A stretch of 5,141 nt of DNA, taken from NCBI GenBank assembly GCA_000416005.1, contig KE356563.1:1441673-1446813 (forward strand), read 5' to 3'. The notes under the pieces were generated by a model. The model did not search any database, was not told where the DNA came from, and worked only from the letters and a program-made list of their open reading frames with translations. Source of the stretch: Haloquadratum sp. J07HQX50. GTDB lineage: Archaea > Halobacteriota > Halobacteria > Halobacteriales > Haloferacaceae. Positions 1-5,141 of this stretch are shown here, in pieces. Each line of letters starts with the position of its first letter. Within the stretch, counting starts at the first letter, position 1. The translations under genes were made by a program, and so were the position numbers.

Positions 1-2
1 TA

Positions 3-392
3 CAGAATATCGATACCACGTATGTCGGTGACCTGCCGATGTGTTGGACCCTTATTTATTAAGTATCCTGAACACAAAAACGCACTTACTCTGGAGTCAC
101 AAATAACTCGTTGAACGAATCAAGTTCACACTTCGTGATGTTGGAATCAGCGTCACCGAAGTGAGCGAAGATTATTTACATAGCAGATATCCTCAGTGTG
201 ACTTTCACCATGTGCAACCTACTGGTGTCGAGTGTCACACTAATGATTGCGATTTGGAAGTGCACAATGAGGTAACTGGAGCGGAAAATCTATGACGGTC
301 AAAAGAGGGGCCGATGACTCAGGCTGCTGCTCTGCGCGCTGAGCAGGGACGCATCCCGGTAGAGCAATCCGGAGGAAGCACACTGTGAGTAA
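3..392 (+). pseudogene. tnpB: Decayed 3' end of a TnpB-type (IS200/IS605, IS1341-like) RNA-guided nuclease/transposase gene
   Basis: The intact gene would encode a TnpB protein, the RuvC-like RNA-guided nuclease of IS200/IS605 elements. Only the C-terminal part lies in the window; the 5' side runs off the left edge. Frame 3 reads IDTTYVGDLP (positions 6-38). A one-base deletion near 35 then moves the homology into the frame starting at 35, which reads DVLDP and continues to KTHLLWSHK. A TAA stop follows at 104-106. The same frame then gives LVERIKFTLRDVGISVTEVS (107-166), a zinc-finger-like stretch with YPQC, C-x4-C and DLEVH (185-265), and TGAENL before a TGA at 293-295. It resumes as RSKEGPM and ends at TGA 386-388. 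A second indel near 345 may restore frame 3, which would read SNPEEAHCE before TAA 390-392. The usual first zinc-ligand Cys is Tyr (SRYPQC), and the expected last RuvC Asp before TGAEN is Glu. The gene is clearly inactive. Family assignment is from recalled motif resemblance, not a search. Confidence 0.78.
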
Positions 393-464
393 AAGTAGGA
401 TGACTGGACACTCAGCAGTCTTGCCGAATGCTCATGTTCGTTTAATCAACCCAGTGTCAGCGAA

Positions 465-486
465 CCCGCGCGCTCACAGCTGTGGG
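465..486 (+). mobile_element. Probable right-end hairpin of the decayed IS200/IS605-type element
   Basis: CCCGCG (465-470) can pair with TGTGGG (481-486) through two G-T wobbles. GCT (472-474) pairs with AGC (478-480), leaving a bulged C at 471 and a CAC loop at 475-477. IS200/IS605-family elements end in subterminal hairpins rather than terminal inverted repeats. Haloarchaeal copies typically carry a GC-rich stem, introduced by GAACCC or similar, shortly after the tnpB stop. This hairpin is on the expected side, about 75 bases past the pseudogene's end, and follows GAA at 462-464. The element boundary would then fall shortly after 486, but I cannot fix it without an intact relative. A chance hairpin remains possible. 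Confidence 0.45.
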
Positions 487-664
487 AGTCGACTGGTTAG
501 ATCACCCACGGGGGGAAATCGAAATTTCGCAAGTGACACAAAACACTGAAACGAAGCTACAAGGAATCTATTTGCATATGTGCTCAGTTCGGCTCACTCT
601 TCGCTTGGTACTCATCATCCAGTGGATAATGATGGGCGAATTCGAGCTTGCATAAGGGCTTACA
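487..664. other. Non-coding leader between the transposase remnant and the permease gene
   Basis: No reading frame here resembles a protein, and no tRNA or terminator structure is evident. The stretch contains a run of six G (510-515), a perfect 10-base palindrome CGAAATTTCG (520-529), an A+T-rich patch around 566-580, and further short symmetrical sequences closer to the permease start. It must contain the promoter for the permease operon unless transcription enters from beyond the left edge through the dead transposase. No single TATA box stands out. Confidence 0.5.
613..634. promoter_or_regulatory. Imperfect inverted repeat upstream of the permease start (possible operator or promoter element)
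   Basis: CATCATCC (613-620) and GGATAATGATG (624-634) form an inverted repeat with a two-base interruption and an AGT spacer. The repeat ends 30 bases before the ATG at 665. The right arm includes the A+T-rich GATAATGAT (625-633), roughly where an archaeal TATA element would sit if the transcript were leaderless or had a very short leader. A separate perfect palindrome CGAATTCG follows at 637-644. The symmetry is visible in the sequence; any regulatory role is inference. Confidence 0.22.
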
Positions 665-3568
665 ATGGATTATCGGAAACGACTCACGGTCGGATGGGCG
701 CGTCGCGATACGTTGGCTGTGATCGTCATTACTGTTACTGTTGCCTTCCTTGTCGGGGCAGCCATTCTTGGGATTGCGCTCGGGACGCAAACAACTGACA
801 TCGCTGCACAGTTTGAGCCAACGTACGCTATCACCGAGAATCCTGAGGCCGATAATGAAGCTGTTCCGCTTGTGCTTGCGGAAACGGTGATTGGTGAGAG
901 AACATATACTGTTGTTGGGCTGCCAGAGGAGAGTCAGTCGCTTGAGTTGCGTGATCAAACGGTCACTTTACCGGCACCTGAGCCCGAGGTACTAGCAAGT
1001 GCTGAGGTCACGCCACAATTGCGCTCACGTGCTGAGCTACCTATTAAATCGCGACCGCCACACCCGCTTTTTTCAGACCGATGGCTGGTGACAGACGTCC
1101 AGACCGCGCAGTCGCTCAGTGAGGTGCAGACAATTGGATTAGACCCGTCACCATCACCAAATGCAGCACCTCTCGTCGGCGCGCTCCAGTTTTTTATTGA
1201 GGGATCCGAGGAGTTGGTTGGAGTATTACGAGTGTCTGCACTTGCTGCTGCGGTGCTCGTGACAATTACTGTCTACAGCGTCATTCAAATTACCATCCGA
1301 GAGCGCCGACAGGATATCGGGGTGCTCAGGGCAACAGGAGCATCCCCACGAGTCATTGTCGCGATATTCGCTGGACGGGCGTTGTTAATGACAGCCCTTG
1401 GGACCGCACTTGGGTATGCCATTGGGCTGATTTTAGTTCGAAGTGTCATCAACGCCGCTACGTTTCTTGGAGTCACAACAACACTTGGCGCACGGATAAC
1501 TCCGACTGCTGTTGAGTTGCTTGCACCAGCATTTGCCGCATTTTTGATAGTTGGTATGCTTGCTGGCGCACTAGCAGGATGGCGCACGGTACGGGTGGAC
1601 CCAGGTAATCTCGCACAAAACGGTGAAGAGAGTGGATTTGTATCGCTCAACACCACGTTCATCGATTGGCGCACACTCGTGCCGGCGACGGCGACTTTGA
1701 CGGTATTTATGTGCTTCTTCTTTGTTCTTGCTGGTGTTGTCGGAGCAGTTGGTCCGCTCGCGAACACAGGTCAACAGACCATTACCGAGCCAGGTACACC
1801 GAATCCAGTTGCGAGCGATGTTCCGGTGTCGTATGCTCGTGCGCTACAAAACCAGGGGGCCGCGGTCAGTCCAGAAATCATTCTATTTGAGCTTCACGCC
1901 GGCAATGCAATCTTGACGCGAGGAGTGAATTTTACCGCGTATCGTGAGTTTACCGGGCTGAAGCTCGATGAAGGACAGTTCCCAGGCGAGGAACATGAAG
2001 CACTCATTGGGAATGACCTCGCACAGTCAAGCGGGATCGCTGTCGGCGACACGCTCGTGTTGGGCGGAAGCACGACACCGGCTGTCTCACGCGTGGATAT
2101 CACCGGGCGATATGAAGGAGAGGGAATCGAAGATGACCAGTTACTCGTGTCGCTCTCGACAGCCCGAACACTAACTAATGTCCAGACTGATGCGGTCAAT
2201 CTCGTTCGAACCCGGGGATTACCAACAACTGAAGCAAGTCAGTCCACGATCATAGTGACAGATGCGGCACCAGCGCGCAGTGATGGAACACGAGGCGTTC
2301 AGCTCACACTCCGAAATCCAGGCTTTCAGGACGCAACCCGGTCACTGACTGTCGAATTAGGCGAGCAAACACAGACGATTGCAGTGTCGGTTCCGAGCCA
2401 GCAGTCACGCGAATCGTTCGTTGGATTTGAGCGTGTCGAGAGAACGCAACCGCGCCTTCGCGCTGGCTCATTCGAGACGCAACTTCGCTTCGGAGCGTCA
2501 CAGTTTGATGGCGTCGAAACGAGTGGTGGGACGAGACTCTCCGTATCCGTGCCTGAAACCGTGCCAGTTGGTAGTGAGCCGGTGGTTCGTGTTACCCAGA
2601 GTGGAGAGCCACAGCCAAACGCAATCATTCGCTATGGCAACGGCTCTGTCGAAACAAATGACAAGGGTGTTGCCCGCGTTCCCTTTAGCCGAACTGGAAA
2701 CGTTACTCTCAGTTTGCAGGCGAACGGAACTCAGATTCAACAGAGAGTCCAAGTACGTGACAATGAGAGCCGCCCGGTCGGTATCACCGCCTCCGTTGAT
2801 CCGGCGCAGCCGAGTATCTTCACACGCCCAACAGCGATAATCACGCTCTCGAATCGATGGGCGTTCGAACGGAGCGAGACAGTTCGTGTGACCGCTCCGG
2901 GAGTTGATCGTCAACAAAGCGTTCGTCTAGCCCCAGGCGGAGAAGAGCAGCTAACAGTTCAGCTACCACAACGACCAGCGGGAGAGTATCGTGTCACTGC
3001 GGAGGTGAACAAGCAAAGTGAAAATGTCACATATCGCGTCCAAGGTGATGAACGGCTGGGGGCAGCGTTAGCTCAAAGCGGCCGGTATACAGCCGGTGGT
3101 GGGATTACACAGGCTATCCAGGTTGTGTTCAGCAATATTGAAGTGCTGATTGCTGCAATTATATTTTTACTCGTCGTGATGACACTCGGCAGCTCAACTG
3201 CTGCATTTACACGCGCGATTCAGACAACAAAACAGGAAATTGGTATCTATCGTGCGACGGGTGCATCGCCGATATCGATTATCCTTCAGGTAGCGAGTGA
3301 TGCAATCAAAGTTGGAGTGGTGGCGACAAGTGGTGCTATTTTGCTTGCGATGGTGTTCATTGAAGCACTCTTATCGCTTGGCGCACTCCGTGCATTTGGG
3401 ATCGTGCTCTCGCCGCAGTATACGGTATCGACAATAGCAATCGCCGGCAGTGCTGGCCTCGCACTGGCAGTCGTAAGTGCTGTTGTTGCAAGTAGTGTAT
3501 TAGTACGTGGACCGCCAGCAAACCTATTCAAGACGCGTGCAAATGCACGCACAGAGGAGTCTCGATGA
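665..3568 (+). CDS. FtsX/MacB-type ABC transporter permease with two fused FtsX units and an extracellular Ig-like insert
   Basis: This 967-residue permease of the MacB/LolC/FtsX superfamily transmits ATPase movement to an extracellular domain instead of forming a normal import channel. Predicted order: Arg-rich cytoplasmic N-terminus; TM1 (16-40); reduced exterior domain (45-180); TM2 (184-210), coupling segment with DIGVLRATGASP (217-228), TM3 (233-258), TM4 (283-304); TM5 (338-364); a fuller MacB-like exterior domain (about 366-515, with IGNDLA and VGDTL); a beta-rich insert (about 520-795) readable as three Ig-like domains; TM6 (824-847), second coupling segment EIGIYRATGASP (858-869), TM7 (878-903), TM8 (918-945). 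PGNL (313-316) and PPANL (950-954) end the two FtsX units. An in-frame TAA lies at 653-655, so ATG 665 is the first ATG available; the upstream AAGGG is a weak ribosome site, and the transcript may be leaderless. A GT-C-like gene follows after one base. The family call is secure; the substrate is unknown. No ATPase is in the window. Confidence 0.93.
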   Translation: MDYRKRLTVGWARRDTLAVIVITVTVAFLVGAAILGIALGTQTTDIAAQFEPTYAITENPEADNEAVPLVLAETVIGERTYTVVGLPEESQSLELRDQTVTLPAPEPEVLASAEVTPQLRSRAELPIKSRPPHPLFSDRWLVTDVQTAQSLSEVQTIGLDPSPSPNAAPLVGALQFFIEGSEELVGVLRVSALAAAVLVTITVYSVIQITIRERRQDIGVLRATGASPRVIVAIFAGRALLMTALGTALGYAIGLILVRSVINAATFLGVTTTLGARITPTAVELLAPAFAAFLIVGMLAGALAGWRTVRVDPGNLAQNGEESGFVSLNTTFIDWRTLVPATATLTVFMCFFFVLAGVVGAVGPLANTGQQTITEPGTPNPVASDVPVSYARALQNQGAAVSPEIILFELHAGNAILTRGVNFTAYREFTGLKLDEGQFPGEEHEALIGNDLAQSSGIAVGDTLVLGGSTTPAVSRVDITGRYEGEGIEDDQLLVSLSTARTLTNVQTDAVNLVRTRGLPTTEASQSTIIVTDAAPARSDGTRGVQLTLRNPGFQDATRSLTVELGEQTQTIAVSVPSQQSRESFVGFERVERTQPRLRAGSFETQLRFGASQFDGVETSGGTRLSVSVPETVPVGSEPVVRVTQSGEPQPNAIIRYGNGSVETNDKGVARVPFSRTGNVTLSLQANGTQIQQRVQVRDNESRPVGITASVDPAQPSIFTRPTAIITLSNRWAFERSETVRVTAPGVDRQQSVRLAPGGEEQLTVQLPQRPAGEYRVTAEVNKQSENVTYRVQGDERLGAALAQSGRYTAGGGITQAIQVVFSNIEVLIAAIIFLLVVMTLGSSTAAFTRAIQTTKQEIGIYRATGASPISIILQVASDAIKVGVVATSGAILLAMVFIEALLSLGALRAFGIVLSPQYTVSTIAIAGSAGLALAVVSAVVASSVLVRGPPANLFKTRANARTEESR
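3554..3559 (+). promoter_or_regulatory. Ribosome-binding site for the downstream membrane protein, inside the permease 3' end
   Basis: GAGGAG lies within the last codons of the permease and resembles the archaeal Shine-Dalgarno core. It is 10 bases before ATG 3570. A nearer ATG at 3565, overlapping the permease stop, reads only two codons before a TGA, so it cannot start the long frame. Translation of the second gene therefore probably begins at 3570, coupled to termination of the permease. Confidence 0.5.
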
Positions 3569-3569
3569 G

Positions 3570-5141
3570 ATGACACGTCGCATTCGGGTGCACGTTGGCT
3601 TAGCGCTTGTCGCAATCATCGGAGTTGCGCTATTGTTCCGCGCGCTGCCGCTATACTGGAGTAGCCTTCCTTCGACACTTGACGGATTCAAATATGCAGC
3701 CCTGGCCGAGAGAGCAGTTCAGACGGGACAGATTCCATTCGAAGGGCGTGCTGATAACCTCTTTTTTACCACAGTGCTTGGCAGTGTGAGTCTGCTCACT
3801 GGCGTTGATGTTCTTCGAATTACCCAGCCCGTTGCGAGTATCATTGGAACCGCAAGCGTGCTCGTTGGAATTATTATTACCCGACGCGTGGTCACTGATA
3901 GTTCGCGACTTTCAGTTAACCGAACGAATGTGAGTCTCGTTGCTGGCGGTCTTCTTGCGGTTGAAGGGCTGTTTTTACGTCGAACGTCGGTTCCTGATGA
4001 AGAAATTCTTGGTATTTTGCTAACGCTTGTCGTCGCAATAAGCCTGCACTACGCGTTTCGTAGCGGTGAAAAACGCTGGTATCTGATTGCGCTGGGGATT
4101 CTGACGATTTTCCCTCTATTACATACATTTACCTCATTTGTTGTTGGACTCGTCGTGACTGGTTTGACAGTCCGGCATGTGAGTCGAACACTATCGATAA
4201 AATCGCTCGTTGGCGGATTGGGAATCGCTGGCGGATTTTGGGCACATATCGCACTGTATTACCGAACTGCAGAGACGTCGCTTTCACTGACCGTCCCATA
4301 TGTTGATCGAGTCACGGCATATCCAGGATTGTTTCTCGGATGGGTAAGTATACTCCTAATCGTGAGTGTCTGGATTGCATACACAGACACCCGGATCCGA
4401 CAGGGGTTGTATATCGGCGCTCTCTCAGCTCTCTTTGGAGTGCTGATTGTGAATACACTCACACCTGTGTTTCCAGGGACAGTCACGACGCCACCGACGG
4501 TTGGCCAGCTCGTACTGGTAATTGGTGTCGTGAGCCTCATCGCTGTTGGCGGTCTCGATATCCTTAGTGAATATCAGGGCGCCTCGCTGCTCACTGCATT
4601 GTTTTTTGCCCCCGCGACGATCATTGGGTTTAGCTTGACTGCATCGCTGACACCGGAGTATTTCGCAACGGCAATGCGTGCACAAACATTTTTACACCTC
4701 CCGATGCTCATTATTGTCGGAATAGCTCTTGGGAAACTGCTGGAAACAGATCGCGTATTGCTCGCTCGTGTGTGCGTCGCAGCGCTGTTCATGCTCGCTG
4801 CAGTATCTGCGCCACTCGCCTATCTCAATATGGACACAGGGTCGTCACCGAGCACGACGCTCGAATCAGAGTACGATGCAGTTGCATTCGCCTCGACAGA
4901 GTGGCAGAGATCGTGGACAGGCGATCATTCGATTACCAGAGTTGGTGGCCACCAGTTCAGTAGCGGGGACCTGGGCCCGACTGCACGGTGGCTCACTGGT
5001 GGGTCGTCACCGCAATGTGCAGCGATTTCACAGCGCTCCTGGACGACAACGGGGGCGCATCTGTTCCCAAGTTCCCCCGAAACGGTCAACAGAGACAGGT
5101 ATCATGACTGGTTAGCTCAACGCCACGTCATATATTCGAAT
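3570..5141 (+). CDS. Polytopic membrane protein, probable GT-C-fold glycosyltransferase (3' end beyond window)
   Basis: The frame is open for 524 codons with no stop, so the protein is cut by the window edge. MTRRIR gives a short basic cytoplasmic N-terminus before TM1 (about 8-30). The first exterior loop holds LDGFKYAALAE with D38-G39, placed like the metal- or substrate-binding Asp in loop 1 of GT-C enzymes. Next come hydrophobic segments near 66-79, 84-104 and 120-136, a second exterior loop RRTSVPDEEILG (137-148), further helices at 149-163 and 171-200 (with HTFTSF at 185-190), and about six more up to 398-418. The last part, from about residue 420, is a soluble exterior segment (STEWQRSW, WTTTGAHLFP, YHDWLAQRHVIYS), as in archaeal GT-C proteins and oligosaccharyltransferase relatives. 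GT-C enzymes move sugars from lipid-linked donors at the outer membrane face; that role here is inference. It starts one base after the permease stop, indicating an operon. It might instead be a non-catalytic membrane protein of the same fold. Confidence 0.82.
   Translation, partial: MTRRIRVHVGLALVAIIGVALLFRALPLYWSSLPSTLDGFKYAALAERAVQTGQIPFEGRADNLFFTTVLGSVSLLTGVDVLRITQPVASIIGTASVLVGIIITRRVVTDSSRLSVNRTNVSLVAGGLLAVEGLFLRRTSVPDEEILGILLTLVVAISLHYAFRSGEKRWYLIALGILTIFPLLHTFTSFVVGLVVTGLTVRHVSRTLSIKSLVGGLGIAGGFWAHIALYYRTAETSLSLTVPYVDRVTAYPGLFLGWVSILLIVSVWIAYTDTRIRQGLYIGALSALFGVLIVNTLTPVFPGTVTTPPTVGQLVLVIGVVSLIAVGGLDILSEYQGASLLTALFFAPATIIGFSLTASLTPEYFATAMRAQTFLHLPMLIIVGIALGKLLETDRVLLARVCVAALFMLAAVSAPLAYLNMDTGSSPSTTLESEYDAVAFASTEWQRSWTGDHSITRVGGHQFSSGDLGPTARWLTGGSSPQCAAISQRSWTTTGAHLFPSSPETVNRDRYHDWLAQRHVIYSN

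Noticed and set aside
314..388. 24-codon ORF starting ATG ACT CAG and ending TGA
   Set aside because: It lies in the same frame as the TnpB remnant and continues its C-terminal homology past the internal TGA at 293-295, so it is pseudogene residue and not an independent small gene.
321..400. Possible structured RNA (RNase P-like GGAGGAAG motif)
   Set aside because: The archaeal RNase P core (GAGGAAAGTCC) is not matched and no supporting helices were seen. The stretch is explained by the TnpB 3' coding remnant.
584..958. 124-codon minus-strand ORF
   Set aside because: It overlaps the permease start antisense, has no recognisable domain, and its composition is that of a reversed coding strand.
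1285..1767. 160-codon minus-strand ORF inside the permease
   Set aside because: It is antisense to the first FtsX helices. Its Ala/Thr/Val-rich composition mirrors the membrane-coding plus strand.
2498..2917. 139-codon minus-strand ORF inside the permease
   Set aside because: It is a shadow of the beta-rich insert on the plus strand, with no promoter, ribosome site or family resemblance.
3565..3573. ATG overlapping the permease stop as start of the second gene
   Set aside because: It reads Met-Arg-stop, so the long frame must use the ATG at 3570.
4729..5115. 128-codon plus-strand ORF near the right edge
   Set aside because: It is frame-shifted relative to the GT-C-like gene, rich in Arg, Ser and His, and lacks any domain. 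The overlapping frame gives coherent membrane and exterior segments to the window end.
1..5141. CRISPR array, tRNA, rRNA or complete IS element
   Set aside because: No regularly spaced repeats, cloverleaf sequences, conserved rRNA blocks or intact transposase were seen on either strand.

Overview
This window looks like haloarchaeal chromosomal DNA with a fairly low G+C content for that group. Haloquadratum or a close relative is my best guess. It is based on the acidic extracellular protein segments, the A/T-tolerant third codon positions, and a transposase remnant of a kind I associate with halophilic archaea. No rRNA, tRNA or other species marker is present to confirm it.

Layout: (1) Positions 3-392 hold the decayed 3' end of a TnpB-type gene (IS200/IS605 superfamily, IS1341-like). 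It carries one clear frameshift, probably a second, and in-frame stops. It is followed by a GC-rich imperfect hairpin at 465-486 that resembles the right end of such elements. (2) Positions 487-664 are non-coding and carry small palindromes and an imperfect inverted repeat just upstream of the first intact gene. (3) Positions 665-3568 encode a 967-residue FtsX/MacB-type ABC transporter permease. It is built as two fused four-helix units, with a large extracellular insert in the second half that looks like three Ig-like beta-sandwich domains. (4) One base after its stop codon, at 3570, a second long reading frame starts and stays open to the window edge (524 codons, no stop). It encodes a polytopic membrane protein with features of GT-C-fold glycosyltransferases.

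The permease and the GT-C-like gene are almost certainly co-transcribed. The permease needs a cytoplasmic ATPase partner, which is not in this window. Upstream is only the dead transposase, so the ATPase must be downstream or elsewhere. The most reasonable inference is a cell-envelope module: a mechanotransmission or lipid/lipoprotein-handling ABC permease with a large exterior domain, paired with an enzyme that uses lipid-linked sugars at the outer face of the membrane. The substrate cannot be read from the sequence. No CRISPR array, tRNA, rRNA or complete mobile element was found.
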